DNA of 42,431 bases, from NCBI GenBank assembly GCA_017398425.1, contig JAFQFZ010000069.1, forward strand, positions 1 through 42,431. The letters run 5' to 3'. Each line of letters opens with the position of its first letter. The first letter of the stretch is position 1. Below are positions 31,497-42,325 of this stretch, piece after piece. The notes under the pieces were generated by a model that was not told the origin of the DNA, ran no database searches, and was given only the letters and a program-made list of their open reading frames with translations. This DNA comes from Clostridia bacterium. Lineage in GTDB: Bacteria; Bacillota; Clostridia; Oscillospirales; Acutalibacteraceae. The position numbers and the translations under genes were made by a program.

Positions 31497-33788
31497 ATGG
31501 CCTCGAATTCTGCAAAAAGCAGTGCAAAATCGAATGCGGCAGCGTCGAAAAATCGCCCCACGCGTCAGATGTGGATGCGTGCGGTGGTGGTGCTGTCGGG
31601 CGTGTTGGTGCTGGCGTTCGGTGCGCTCGTGGTACAGCTGGTCATGTTGCAGATCGTGCAGACCGACGACTGGCAGTTAAAAGCCACCGAGCAATGGATC
31701 AACGACACCACCATCTCTCCCGATCGCGGCACGATCTACGACGCGAACATGGAAGTGCTGGCGGAAAGTATGCAGGTGTGGACGGTCGTCATGGATCCGA
31801 ACAACATCGAAGAAGAGGCTGACCGCCTGAAAATTGCGGATGATCTGTCGGTATTGTTGTCGGTCGATCGCGACACACTCTATAAGAAGGCCAGTCGCAC
31901 CGATTCGATGTATGAGGTCGTCAAATCGAAGATCGAGCGTCCGCTCGCGGAGCAATTGATCGCGTGGGTGGAAGAAAACGAGATGGGCGGCGTGTTCCGC
32001 CTCATCACCGATTACAAGCGCACCTATCCCTACGGCAATCTGCTGTCGTCGGTCATCGGATTCACGGGAAGTGAAAACACCGGTCTGTACGGCTTGGAGG
32101 CGGAATACAACAGCTTGCTTGAGGGCGAACCCGGACGTGTGGTCACCGCGCAAAACGGCTGGGGCAATGATCTGCCCAACCTGCTGTCCTATGAAAAAAC
32201 GGTCGATGCCAAAAACGGCAACAGCTTGGTGCTGTCCATCGACCAAACGATCCAGCACATCGCCGAAAAGCATCTGGAGCAGGCGGTGGCGGATACCGGT
32301 GCCACCAACCGCGCCACGGCGATCGTGATGGATGTCGACACCGGCGCGATCCTGGCCATGGCCACGAAGGGAGACTTCGATCCGAACGACCCGTTCACCG
32401 TCACCGATCTCAACGATCTCGCGGCGATCGCGGAGCTGGCCGGGACGGAGGATGAGGACAAAGCCTACGGCGATGCCCAGATCAAGCAATGGACCAACAA
32501 GGCGGTCACCGAGTTTTATGAGCCGGGTTCGGTCTTTAAGATGTTCACGACCTCGATGGCGCTGGAAGAGGGCATCATCACCGAGAACAGCACCTTTGTC
32601 TGCAACGGCACCCAGCCGGTGGCGGATTACAGCATCGACTGTCACGTCTACCCGATGAACCACGGTACGCAGGCGCTGGGCGATGCCATCGCGAACTCCT
32701 GCAACCCCGCGTTTATTCAGATCGGTACCGCGGTGGGACGCGATTTGTTCTATGAATATTACACCGGCTTCGGTTTCACCGAAAAGACCGGTATCGATAT
32801 GCTCGGCGAATTCAACGTGTCGGAGGGGTATTACCACTCGCGCGACGAGTTGAATTCCGTGGAACTCGCGACTTCGTCGATGGGACAGACGTTCAAGGTC
32901 ACGCCCATCCAGATGATCACGGCAGTCTCCGCGATCGCCAACGGCGGTCAGCTGATGGAGCCGTACGTGGTGCAACAGATCCTGGATGACAACGGCAACG
33001 TCGTGCAAAACACGACGCCCGTCGTTAAGCGTCAGGTCATCTCGGAAGAAACGGCCAAACGTGTGGCGAAACTGCTCAACGATGCCGTCAACAGCGGCGG
33101 CGGTCGTAACGCATACGTCGCCGGCTATCGCGTGGCGGGCAAAACGGGTACGTCCGAAAAAACGGAAGACCGTACCGAAAGCGGCATTGACAACGTCGTC
33201 GCATCGTTCAGCGGCTTTGCGCCGGCGGACGATCCGCAGGTCGCCATTTTGGTGATGATCGACGAGCCGCAATGCTACAACCGTTACGGCGGTACCATCG
33301 CCGCACCGGTCGCCAAGAAAATTTTGGAAGAAGTGCTTCCCTATCTCGGCATCGAGCCGCAGTACACCGCTGAGGAACTTGCGGATCTGAGCCGCTCGAC
33401 TCCCTCGGTAGAGGGTAAGGAGCTGTCGGTGGCGGAGAACGAGATCCGTGCCGCGGGTCTCAAGGTGCGTGTGGAAGGCGGCGGTAACACCGTCGTCAAG
33501 CAGGTGCCCGAAGCGGGACAGTCCATCCCCGCGGAGGGACGCGTCGTGTTGTACACCGACCAAAACAGCGTGCAAACCGAAACGACCACCGTACCGGATT
33601 TCACGGGGTACACCGTGGCCGGTGCATCGGAGGTCGCGTCGTATTACGATTTGAACATTCAACTCAGCGGAACGAATCTGGAAAGCGGCGGTGCAACGGC
33701 CGCGAAGCAGAGCATTGAGCCCGGCACCCAGGTGCCGCTCGGCACGATCGTGCGTGTGGAATTCCTCTATGAGGATACGATCGAATGA
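31497..33788 (+). CDS. Division/sporulation penicillin-binding protein (transpeptidase) with PASTA domains
   Basis: This class B PBP cross-links septal peptidoglycan, working with FtsW. The 763-residue product has one membrane helix (about 28-53), a dimerisation/pedestal region with PDRGTIYD, the transpeptidase motifs SVFK (Ser345, Lys348), SCN (401-403) and KTG (549-551), and two PASTA-like domains at about 635-690 and 698-757. It may be FtsI/PBP2B or the SpoVD type; two PASTA domains are like PBP2B, while clostridial dcw copies are often called SpoVD, so no symbol is given. ATG 31497 follows AAAGGAG with 8 nt spacing; upstream GTG/TTG codons in frame are less likely. Confidence 0.93.
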   Translation: MASNSAKSSAKSNAAASKNRPTRQMWMRAVVVLSGVLVLAFGALVVQLVMLQIVQTDDWQLKATEQWINDTTISPDRGTIYDANMEVLAESMQVWTVVMDPNNIEEEADRLKIADDLSVLLSVDRDTLYKKASRTDSMYEVVKSKIERPLAEQLIAWVEENEMGGVFRLITDYKRTYPYGNLLSSVIGFTGSENTGLYGLEAEYNSLLEGEPGRVVTAQNGWGNDLPNLLSYEKTVDAKNGNSLVLSIDQTIQHIAEKHLEQAVADTGATNRATAIVMDVDTGAILAMATKGDFDPNDPFTVTDLNDLAAIAELAGTEDEDKAYGDAQIKQWTNKAVTEFYEPGSVFKMFTTSMALEEGIITENSTFVCNGTQPVADYSIDCHVYPMNHGTQALGDAIANSCNPAFIQIGTAVGRDLFYEYYTGFGFTEKTGIDMLGEFNVSEGYYHSRDELNSVELATSSMGQTFKVTPIQMITAVSAIANGGQLMEPYVVQQILDDNGNVVQNTTPVVKRQVISEETAKRVAKLLNDAVNSGGGRNAYVAGYRVAGKTGTSEKTEDRTESGIDNVVASFSGFAPADDPQVAILVMIDEPQCYNRYGGTIAAPVAKKILEEVLPYLGIEPQYTAEELADLSRSTPSVEGKELSVAENEIRAAGLKVRVEGGGNTVVKQVPEAGQSIPAEGRVVLYTDQNSVQTETTTVPDFTGYTVAGASEVASYYDLNIQLSGTNLESGGATAAKQSIEPGTQVPLGTIVRVEFLYEDTIE

Positions 33789-33828
33789 GCAACGAGAGAA
33801 GAGATCACGAGGAGAAGAGGAGAAGACT

Positions 33829-35253
33829 ATGACGGTACAACAGCTCTTGGCGGGTATTGCCGTTTTGCAGGACGACACCGCCGTGACGGGACTTACCTGC
33901 GATTCGCGTCGCGTGGAACCTGGCTTTGTGTTTGTGTGTATTGAAGGAACGGCCGTCGACGGTCACAAGTTTGCTCGCGCGGCGCATGATGCCGGTGCGG
34001 CACTCGTTGTGACGCAGCGCCCGATGGGGCTTGAGCGCGAGCTGACCGTCCCTTCGACGCGCCGTGCGTGGGCGCTCCTCTGCGCCAACTGGTTCGGCAA
34101 TCCCGCCGCTCGGTTGCATTTGATCGGTATCACGGGCACCAACGGCAAAACGACCATGACCTACATCATCAAGAGCATTCTGGAGCAGGCGGGTCACAAG
34201 GTCGGCTTGATCGGCACCATTCAAAACATGGTGGGCGATCGCGTGATGCCGTCGGGACACACCACGCCCGATCCCTATGATCTGCAAAGTATGCTCTCGC
34301 TGATGTGCAAAGAGGGCTGTGACTACGTGGTGATGGAAGTCAGCTCTCACGCGCTCGACCAGGATCGCGTGGAGGGGTGTGTGTTTGATGCGGCGGTGTT
34401 CACCAATCTGACGCAGGATCACCTCGACTACCACAAAACGATGGAAGCCTACGCCGCGGCGAAGGGACGCTTGTTTGAGCGTGCCCGTCATGCGGTGGTC
34501 AACGCGGACGATGCGTGGGCATCGGCCGTGGCGAAAGGCTTTGAGGGCGAGTTGCAGTCCTTCTCCGTCAAGGCGGAGGATGCGACCTACCGTGCGACAA
34601 ACCTCGATATGCGTGCCGACGGCGTGGCGTTCGATCTGATCGCACCGCAAGGACAAGGGCGCGTGTATCTGCCCATCCCGGGCGAATTTTCCGTCTACAA
34701 CGCCATGGCGAGTGCGGCGTGTCTGCTGTCGCTCGGTCTGCCGTTCGATACGGTGGTCAAAGCGTTTGAAAATACCCGCGGTGTCAAAGGACGCGCCGAG
34801 GTGGTGCCGACCGGTCGGGATTTTACGATGGTCATCGACTACGCGCACACGCCTGACGGTCTTGACAACATTTGCCGCACGCTCAAGGCGTGCGTGGAAG
34901 GTCGCTTGCTGGTGTTGTTCGGTTGCGGCGGCGACCGCGATAAGGGCAAGCGCCCGAAGATGGCAGCGGTGGCGGCGCAGTACGGCGACGTGGTGATCGT
35001 CACGTCCGACAACCCGCGCACCGAAGATCCGCATGCGATCCTGCGCGACGTGACGGCGGGCCTGCCTGCCGACTGCGAGCACGTGGTGATCGAAAATCGC
35101 CGCGAAGCGATCGCGTGGGCGATGCATCATGCACAGCCCGGCGACACGGTGTTGCTCGCGGGCAAGGGACACGAGACGTATCAGATTCTGAAAGACGGTG
35201 TGATCCATCTGGACGAACGCGAGGTCATCGCCGGTGTGCTGGCAACGTGGTGA
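33829..35253 (+). CDS. murE: UDP-MurNAc-tripeptide ligase (MurE)
   Basis: MurE adds the third amino acid of the peptidoglycan stem to UDP-MurNAc-L-Ala-D-Glu using ATP. The 474-residue product has the ATP motif GITGTNGKTT (about 100-109), HTTPDPYDLQ, EVSSHALDQ-R, and the C-terminal DNPRTEDP. The DNPR form marks enzymes using meso-diaminopimelate, in contrast with lysine-type enzymes. ATG 33829 follows AGAGGAGA. It lies 40 nt after the PBP gene and 36 nt before mraY. murF, usually next, is absent. Confidence 0.96.
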   Translation: MTVQQLLAGIAVLQDDTAVTGLTCDSRRVEPGFVFVCIEGTAVDGHKFARAAHDAGAALVVTQRPMGLERELTVPSTRRAWALLCANWFGNPAARLHLIGITGTNGKTTMTYIIKSILEQAGHKVGLIGTIQNMVGDRVMPSGHTTPDPYDLQSMLSLMCKEGCDYVVMEVSSHALDQDRVEGCVFDAAVFTNLTQDHLDYHKTMEAYAAAKGRLFERARHAVVNADDAWASAVAKGFEGELQSFSVKAEDATYRATNLDMRADGVAFDLIAPQGQGRVYLPIPGEFSVYNAMASAACLLSLGLPFDTVVKAFENTRGVKGRAEVVPTGRDFTMVIDYAHTPDGLDNICRTLKACVEGRLLVLFGCGGDRDKGKRPKMAAVAAQYGDVVIVTSDNPRTEDPHAILRDVTAGLPADCEHVVIENRREAIAWAMHHAQPGDTVLLAGKGHETYQILKDGVIHLDEREVIAGVLATW

Positions 35254-35289
35254 TCGACGCAGATTATACAACAGAAATCAGGGAATGCT

Positions 35290-36333
35290 ATGGATAAATT
35301 CGTGTATATGACCGTGCCAGCGGTGGCGGCGTTTCTCGCATTTTTGGCGGCGATGATCGCCGGTCGGTTTATCATCCCGAAGCTCCACAAGCTGAAGTTC
35401 GGGCAGACCATCCTCGATCTCGGTCCGACGTGGCACAAAAACAAACAAGGCACGCCGACGATGGGTGGTGTGATCTTCATTTTCGGCTTTCTCGTCGTGT
35501 TGGTGTTGGCGTTGGCGGTGTGTGAGTGGTGGTTGCCGCTCAAACCGCTTTCGGGCTCCAACCTCAAGGAAGCGTTTGCGCTGGAAAGCGGCGGTCGTGT
35601 ACGTATGATCGCGGGTGTGGTGATGGCGCTGTGTTGCGGCGCGATCGGCTTTGCCGACGACTATATCAAGGTCGTCAAGAAGCGCAACCTCGGTCTGACG
35701 TCGCTTCAGAAGATGGCGCTGCAGCTGCTGGTCGGCGTCGGCTACGCGCTTGTGATGTACTATCTCGGAAATGCGTCCGTGATCCACGTGCCGTTTGTCG
35801 GTGAGGTGGATCTCGGCTGGTGGTTCATTCCGCTGTGCGTGTTTTTCGTGGTCGGTATGTCCAACGCCACCAACCTCACCGACGGTATCGACGGTCTGTG
35901 CGGTTCGGTGACGGTGGTAGCGATGCTGTGCATCACCGTCGTATCCTTTGCGACGGAGGCGTTCGGCAACAGCCTCATTTCGATGACGTTCACGGGCGCG
36001 ATGGCGGGCTTCCTCGTGTGGAACCTGCATCCTGCCAAGGTGTTCATGGGCGACACCGGTTCGCTTCTCATCGGCGGTATGCTGTGCGCGCTGACCTTCT
36101 CGATCCGTCAGCCGCTGTTGCTCATTCCCGTGGGCATCATGTACATCGTGGAAACGGTGTCGGTGATGTTGCAGGTCAGCTACTTCAAGCTGACCCACGG
36201 CAAGCGTTTATTTAAAATGAGTCCCATTCACCATCACTTCGAGATGTGCGGATGGAGTGAGAATAAGATCGTTGTCGTGTTTTGCGCGGTGACGGCGGTG
36301 TGCGGCATTGCCGCGGTACCGATGGTGACCTGA
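35290..36333 (+). CDS. mraY: Phospho-MurNAc-pentapeptide transferase (MraY)
   Basis: MraY makes lipid I by moving phospho-MurNAc-pentapeptide from UDP to undecaprenyl phosphate in the membrane. The 347-residue product has about ten hydrophobic helices and the catalytic motifs FADDYIK, NATNLTDGIDGL, NLHPAKVFMGDTGSL and MSPIHHHFE, including the Mg-binding aspartates. The N-terminal GPTWHKNKQGTPTMGG is also typical. The ribosome site AGGGA is modest (35280-35284). murD would normally follow; ftsW follows instead after 32 nt. Confidence 0.97.
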   Translation: MDKFVYMTVPAVAAFLAFLAAMIAGRFIIPKLHKLKFGQTILDLGPTWHKNKQGTPTMGGVIFIFGFLVVLVLALAVCEWWLPLKPLSGSNLKEAFALESGGRVRMIAGVVMALCCGAIGFADDYIKVVKKRNLGLTSLQKMALQLLVGVGYALVMYYLGNASVIHVPFVGEVDLGWWFIPLCVFFVVGMSNATNLTDGIDGLCGSVTVVAMLCITVVSFATEAFGNSLISMTFTGAMAGFLVWNLHPAKVFMGDTGSLLIGGMLCALTFSIRQPLLLIPVGIMYIVETVSVMLQVSYFKLTHGKRLFKMSPIHHHFEMCGWSENKIVVVFCAVTAVCGIAAVPMVT

Positions 36334-36365
36334 TCGGTCACATATACAGAGAGGGGGGAACGGCG

Positions 36366-37547
36366 ATGGCCGCCAAAACCAAGCAATCCAAGGGCTTCCT
36401 GACGCGCGCGCGGTCGCTGTTCTATACCGAGCAAGGCTTTGATACGCCGTTTTTGATCATCCTTCTGGCGCTGTTGACCATCGGCATGGCGTGTATGTTT
36501 TCCGCCAGCTACGTCAACGCCTATTATCACGAGGGTGACAGCTACTTCTATATCAAAAAGCAATTGATCTTCGCGGCGATCGGTCTGGCGGCGCTCTTGT
36601 TTTGTTCGACGATCGATTACCACAAATGGCACAAGGCGGCCATCCCCGTGATGGGATTGGCGTTCGTGTTGTTGCTGCTGGTGTTGATCATCCCGTCGAG
36701 CGGCGTTCAACGGTGGTTGCCGTTGCCGTTTTTCGGCGCGTTCCAGCCGTCCGAGGTCGCGAAATTCGCGCTCATTGTGCTGTTCGCACACATGGTGTCG
36801 CTGAATTTTAAAAGTATGCATACACTTCGAAACGGCTATGCGCCGTTTATGCTGGTGTTGATCGCCGTGTGCGGTTTGACGATGCTTGAGCCGCACTTGT
36901 CCGGTACGATCCTCATCTTTGCGCTTGGTTTTGTCATGATGTATATCGGCGGCACCAAGCCGCGGTATTTGTTGCTGACCATCCTCGTCGGCGCGGCGGC
37001 GGTCATTTTCATGATCGTGGTGGTCGGCTACGAGCAGGATCGCATCAGCGTGTGGCTTGATCTTGAGGGCACCTACAACAACCGTGAGACCCGCGATATG
37101 GCGTGGCAGACGATGCAGTCGCTGTATGCCATCGGTTCGGGCGGTGTGATGGGGCAGGGCTTCGGTAACTCGTACCAAAAGCATCTGTATCTCCCCGAAC
37201 CGCAAAACGACTTCATCTTCGCGATCGTGTGCGAGGAGATGGGTTTCATCGGCGCGTTGATCATCATTGTGCTGTTCGGTATTCTGGTGTGGCGCGGCTT
37301 TGTCATTGCGATGCACGCGCCCGATAAATTCGGATTTATGCTGGCGATCGGTCTGACGTCTCAGATCGCCATTCAGGTCGCGATCAACATCGCGGTGGTG
37401 ACGAATTTGCTCCCGAACACAGGCATCAGCTTGCCGTTCTTCAGCTACGGCGGTTCGTCACTGGTCATGCTGCTCGCGCAGATGGGCATCTTGTTGTCCA
37501 TTTCGCGTTGGCGCTCCACCAAAAAAGAATTGCGAAAGGGTGAGTGA
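36366..37547 (+). CDS. ftsW: SEDS peptidoglycan polymerase FtsW/SpoVE
   Basis: SEDS proteins polymerise glycan strands from lipid II and pair with a class B PBP. The 393-residue product has about ten membrane helices and the family blocks FSASYV, QPSEVAKFALI, LEPHLSGT, GGVMGQGFGNSYQK, LPEPQNDFIFA-CEE-GFIGA, and TGISLPFFSYGGSS. The start at 36366 follows GAGGGGGGA; the upstream in-frame extension lies within mraY. Only 3 nt separate it from murG, so translation is probably coupled. FtsW versus SpoVE cannot be told apart by sequence alone. Confidence 0.93.
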   Translation: MAAKTKQSKGFLTRARSLFYTEQGFDTPFLIILLALLTIGMACMFSASYVNAYYHEGDSYFYIKKQLIFAAIGLAALLFCSTIDYHKWHKAAIPVMGLAFVLLLLVLIIPSSGVQRWLPLPFFGAFQPSEVAKFALIVLFAHMVSLNFKSMHTLRNGYAPFMLVLIAVCGLTMLEPHLSGTILIFALGFVMMYIGGTKPRYLLLTILVGAAAVIFMIVVVGYEQDRISVWLDLEGTYNNRETRDMAWQTMQSLYAIGSGGVMGQGFGNSYQKHLYLPEPQNDFIFAIVCEEMGFIGALIIIVLFGILVWRGFVIAMHAPDKFGFMLAIGLTSQIAIQVAINIAVVTNLLPNTGISLPFFSYGGSSLVMLLAQMGILLSISRWRSTKKELRKGE

Positions 37548-37550
37548 TCC

Positions 37551-38681
37551 ATGCGTGTGTTGATGACGGGCGGTGGTACCGCCGGACACATCAATCCCGC
37601 CCTCACCATCGCCGAGGCGCTCAAAAAGGCGTATCCCGATTGTGAGATCCTGTTTGTCGGCGCCGAGGGACGTATGGAAACGAAGCTCGTCCCGAAAGCC
37701 GGCTATCCCATCCAAACGATGAAGGTCAGCGGCTTTCAGCGCAGTCTGTCCCCTGCGGCACTCGTGCACAACGCGCGCACCGCATGGCGTACCGTGACGG
37801 CGGGCGGCAAAGCCAAGACCATTCTCAAAAACTTCAAACCCGATATCGCCATCGGCACGGGTGGTTATGTCTGCGGTCCGATCTTGCGTCAGGCCGCCAA
37901 AATGGGGATCCCTGTTGTGGTGCATGAGTCGAATGCGCTGCCCGGTGTGACCGTCAAGATGCTTGCGAAATGGGCGACGGTTTGTGTGGCGGAGGAATCC
38001 TCAAAGGCGTATTTTGAGCCCGATGCCAAGGTGGTCGTCACCGGCAATCCGCTTCCTGCGGACTATCATCAGATCGGCAAGCAGGAGGCGCGTCGTCGGC
38101 TCGGACTGGACGAGCGTCCGCTCGTGCTGTCGTTCGGCGGCAGTCTCGGCGCGCAGGCGATCAACTGCGCGATGGTCGGTGTGCTGGAAAAGAGCTTCAA
38201 AGAAGGACGCCTTCAGCATATTCACGCCGCCGGAAGCGGTGGCTATGACGCGATGTGTCGTTCGCTCGGCGAGGCGGGTGTGCCGCTCTCGGACAAGGGC
38301 ATCGACGTGCGCGAATACATTCACAACATGAAAGACTGCATGGCGGCGGCGGATCTGGTGATTTGCCGTTGCGGTGCGATGACACTTACCGAACTCAAGG
38401 CGTGCGGTAAACCGTCGGTGCTGATCCCGTCGCCGTACGTGGCGGAGAATCATCAATTCCACAATGCACAGGTGCTGGTCAAATGCGGTGCCGCGGAATG
38501 CATTGAGGAAAAGGATCTGACGGTCGCGTCGCTGTGGGATGCGGTCACCCGTATGACCGCCGATCCCGCGACGCTTATCCGCATGAGCGATTGCGCGCGT
38601 TCGCAGGCGGTCACCGATGCGATGGATCGCATTTTGGAGGTTGTGCGCGCAAGTTTGCGCGAAAACACGCAAAAATCCTGA
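37551..38681 (+). CDS. murG: UDP-GlcNAc:lipid I GlcNAc transferase (MurG)
   Basis: MurG adds GlcNAc to lipid I to make lipid II on the inner face of the membrane. The 376-residue product has the [12 protein letters not shown] loop at the N-terminus, [19 protein letters not shown], a second Rossmann domain with [11 protein letters not shown], and the UDP-GlcNAc site [32 protein letters not shown]. It shows the usual two-domain GT-B layout with near-normal length. It lies 3 nt after ftsW and 97 nt before murA; the gap carries a small hairpin (38744-38762) next to the murA ribosome site. Confidence 0.97.
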   Translation: [376 protein letters not shown]

Positions 38682-38778
38682 GAAATTCTTTGAAAATCCC
38701 GCACCGATCGTGGGACGGATGCATACCCTGTCATCAGAAACCGCCGTCGATATCCTCGACGGGGAGAGGGGTGTCATC

Positions 38779-40038
38779 ATGTCCACATTGGTGATTGAAG
38801 GCGGTCGCACCCTACGCGGGGATGTGACGGTACATGGGGCGAAGAACAGCGCCCTGCCGCTGTTGGCGGCGGCGCTTCTGTCCGATTCGCCGGTCGTGTT
38901 TGAGCGGTGTCCGCCGCTCTCGGATGTCAAGGCCTCGTGCGCGATTTTGCGCCATCTCGGCTGCACGGTGGTCGAAACCGACAGCGGGGTGGAGGTGATG
39001 CCCGACGGCATGTGCCGCACGTACATTCCGGAACGATTGATGCGCGAAATGCGCAGTTCGATCGTGTTTTTGGGGGCGATGCTCGCCCGTGCCGGAGAGG
39101 CGCATTTGTGCTTCCCGGGCGGCTGTGAGCTCGGTCCGCGTCCCATCGATCTGCATCTGTCGGCGCTTCGTCAAATGGGCGTCACGGTGTGCGAGGGCGG
39201 CGGCGCGATCCATTGTTACGCACGGGACGGCTTGCACGGCGCAACGGTGACGTTGTCGTTTCCGAGTGTCGGTGCGACCGAAAACGTGTTGCTCGCGGCC
39301 GTATTGGCGCGAGGCGAAACGGTGATCCACAACGCGGCAAACGAACCCGAGATCGGGGATCTTTGTCGGTTTTTAACGACTTGCGGTGCGTGCATCACGT
39401 GCGGCGACGGGACGATCCGCGTGCGCGGCGTCCATCGCCTGATCGGGTGCCGCTACGCGGTGATGCCCGACCGCATCGAAGCGGCGACCTATTTGGCGGC
39501 GGCGGCGGTGACGGGAGGCGAACTGATGCTCCACGGTGTGGAGCCGTCACATTTATCGGCGGTGTTCAGCGTGTTGCAGGAGGCGGGCTGTGCCCTGGTG
39601 GCGCAGGAGGATCGCGTGCATATTCGCGCACCGAAGCGGTTGCATCGGGTGGAATTGATCCGCACGATGCCCTATCCCGGTTTTCCCACCGACGCGCAAG
39701 CGCCGATGATGGCGATGACAGCGCTCGCGGAAGGCACGAGCGTATTTGTTGAGACGATTTTCGACAGCCGCTACAAGCACGTGGCGGAGTTGCAACGCAT
39801 GGGCGCTTCCATCAAGACGGAGGGGCGCACGGCGATCGTCGAGGGCGTGCCGCGGTTGTGCGGTGCGCGTGTGAACTGCACCGATCTACGCGGCGGCGCG
39901 GCACTTGTGGTGGCGGCGCTCGGCGCGGACGGCGTTTCGGAGATCGGGCGCGTGTACCATTTGGATCGCGGCTACGCATCGCTTGTGAGCGGATTGGAAC
40001 GCGTCGGTGCCTCGATTCGACGGGTGGACGGAACGTAA
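38779..40038 (+). CDS. murA: UDP-GlcNAc 1-carboxyvinyltransferase (MurA)
   Basis: MurA transfers enolpyruvate from PEP to UDP-GlcNAc, the first committed step of peptidoglycan synthesis. The 419-residue product has GAKNSALPL (Lys22, Asn23), the mobile loop FPGGCELGPRP with the catalytic, fosfomycin-reactive cysteine at 116, and the C-terminal half with FPTDAQAPMMAM and FDSRYKHVAELQRMGA. The start was set by homology (MSTLVIEGG) and by GAGAGGGG upstream; the frame is open further upstream, but that part is intergenic. Many Firmicutes carry two MurA copies; this is the dcw-linked one. Confidence 0.95.
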   Translation: MSTLVIEGGRTLRGDVTVHGAKNSALPLLAAALLSDSPVVFERCPPLSDVKASCAILRHLGCTVVETDSGVEVMPDGMCRTYIPERLMREMRSSIVFLGAMLARAGEAHLCFPGGCELGPRPIDLHLSALRQMGVTVCEGGGAIHCYARDGLHGATVTLSFPSVGATENVLLAAVLARGETVIHNAANEPEIGDLCRFLTTCGACITCGDGTIRVRGVHRLIGCRYAVMPDRIEAATYLAAAAVTGGELMLHGVEPSHLSAVFSVLQEAGCALVAQEDRVHIRAPKRLHRVELIRTMPYPGFPTDAQAPMMAMTALAEGTSVFVETIFDSRYKHVAELQRMGASIKTEGRTAIVEGVPRLCGARVNCTDLRGGAALVVAALGADGVSEIGRVYHLDRGYASLVSGLERVGASIRRVDGT

Positions 40039-40073
40039 CAAAAGACGTAAAAAACGAAAGGCGGTGAACGACC

Positions 40074-41003
40074 GTGGCTTCCCAAAAACAAGTGCCGACG
40101 CACGCCGATTCCGAGGCGTTGGCAAAACGGCGGTTTTTCGCCTTGATCATCATGCTGGCGTTGATCCTGGTGTTGCTTCTGGTGAACGGATTTTTCCTTC
40201 TGACCATGCCTCGACCGGAAGCGGAGGGCGGCGTGTTTTCCGTGACGGATATTTTCGTGAACGGCAATACCAAATACCACGATGAGGCGGTCGTCGCCGC
40301 GTCGGGGGTATACAAAGGGCAAAGCATTTTTGCCGTCAACAGCAATCGAGCGGAAGAGACGCTGGAAGCGCAGTTTCCGTATTTTGAGAACGTGCAGGTG
40401 CAAACCGTGAATATGCGCGAGGTACATATCACGGTGGAAGAGGTCGATGTGGTCGGTGTGATCTACACCGACGGTTGCTGGGTGCCGATCGGACGCAACG
40501 GTAAGGCACTCGACACCTGGGAGATCACGTCCGATCGCCCGAAGCGCTTGATCCGCATTCGCGGCGGTGAGATGCCCGAAGACGGCATCCAAGTCGGCGA
40601 GGACGTGATGGACGCCTATTCGTGGGCGATCCTTGAAGAGGTGCTTGACGCGATCGAAGAGAACGCGTTTGAGGACATTACCGAGGTGGATATCGGTGTC
40701 ATCAGCGACATCAAGCTCATGTGGCGCGATCAGATCGAGATTCGTCTGGGCAGTGCCGCGAATCTGAAGCATCAGATCAAAATGCTCGCGCAGGAGGTCC
40801 TGCCGAATTTGATCGAGCTTCGCGGCATCAACGTGCGCGGCGTGTTGAACGCCGGTTCCTATTCCAACGAGGCGCTCGACGATCAGGTCGTGTTCACGCC
40901 GCAGTCGCTGTTGCCGACGTCGACCACCGCTCCACGCCCGGCGTTGGAGGAGGAAACGACAAAAACCGAGGCATCCGACGATGAATCGGGGGAAGAAGAA
41001 TAA
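40074..41003 (+). CDS. ftsQ: Cell division protein FtsQ/DivIB
   Basis: FtsQ/DivIB is a bitopic membrane protein that holds the FtsL/FtsB complex at the septum. The 309-residue product has a short cytoplasmic part, one hydrophobic helix at about 22-45, a POTRA domain at about 54-125 (FSVTDIFVNGNTKYHDEAV, GQSIFAVN), a beta domain, and an acidic low-complexity tail. Start is GTG 40074 with AAAGGCGGTG 7 nt before it. It follows murA by 35 nt, as in many Firmicutes. Confidence 0.9.
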   Translation: MASQKQVPTHADSEALAKRRFFALIIMLALILVLLLVNGFFLLTMPRPEAEGGVFSVTDIFVNGNTKYHDEAVVAASGVYKGQSIFAVNSNRAEETLEAQFPYFENVQVQTVNMREVHITVEEVDVVGVIYTDGCWVPIGRNGKALDTWEITSDRPKRLIRIRGGEMPEDGIQVGEDVMDAYSWAILEEVLDAIEENAFEDITEVDIGVISDIKLMWRDQIEIRLGSAANLKHQIKMLAQEVLPNLIELRGINVRGVLNAGSYSNEALDDQVVFTPQSLLPTSTTAPRPALEEETTKTEASDDESGEEE

Positions 41004-41043
41004 AAAAATTGCGCAGATCGGTCGAAAAAATGCAAATTATGTG

Positions 41044-41072
41044 TTGATATTACGGAAAAACCGTGGTATGAT
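41044..41072 (+). promoter_or_regulatory. ftsZ promoter
   Basis: TTGATA (41044-41049), 17 nt, TATGAT (41067-41072), with ACGG AAAAA CCGT inside the spacer (41052-41064). A second TATAAT (41076-41081) has no matching -35. ATGTAACCA follows at 41091-41099, and GAGAGGAAG precedes ATG 41133. Confidence 0.65.
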
Positions 41073-41132
41073 TAATATAATAGCAGGGGTATGTAACCAA
41101 AGATAAATCATATACAGAGAGGAAGTATTTTC

Positions 41133-42218
<1,086 letters not shown>

Positions 42219-42226
42219 TCAAAAGC

Positions 42227-42264
42227 AAAAAGCGGCACACGCACTTGCGTGTGCCGCTTTTTTT
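42227..42264 (+). terminator. dcw cluster terminator
   Basis: AGCGGCACACGC (42231-42242) pairs with GCGTGTGCCGCT (42247-42258), followed by a T run to 42264. Confidence 0.92.
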
Positions 42265-42283
42265 GTATCTTTAGATAGAAATA

Positions 42284-42304
42284 CCCCCGTCTATGCCGGG
42301 GGAT
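42284..42304. other. Small GC hairpin
   Basis: CCCCCG pairs with CGGGGG across 42284-42304; its role is unknown. No gene is seen from 42265 to the window edge. Confidence 0.4.
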
Positions 42305-42325
42305 AAAGAAAGCTTTAGCGAGAAA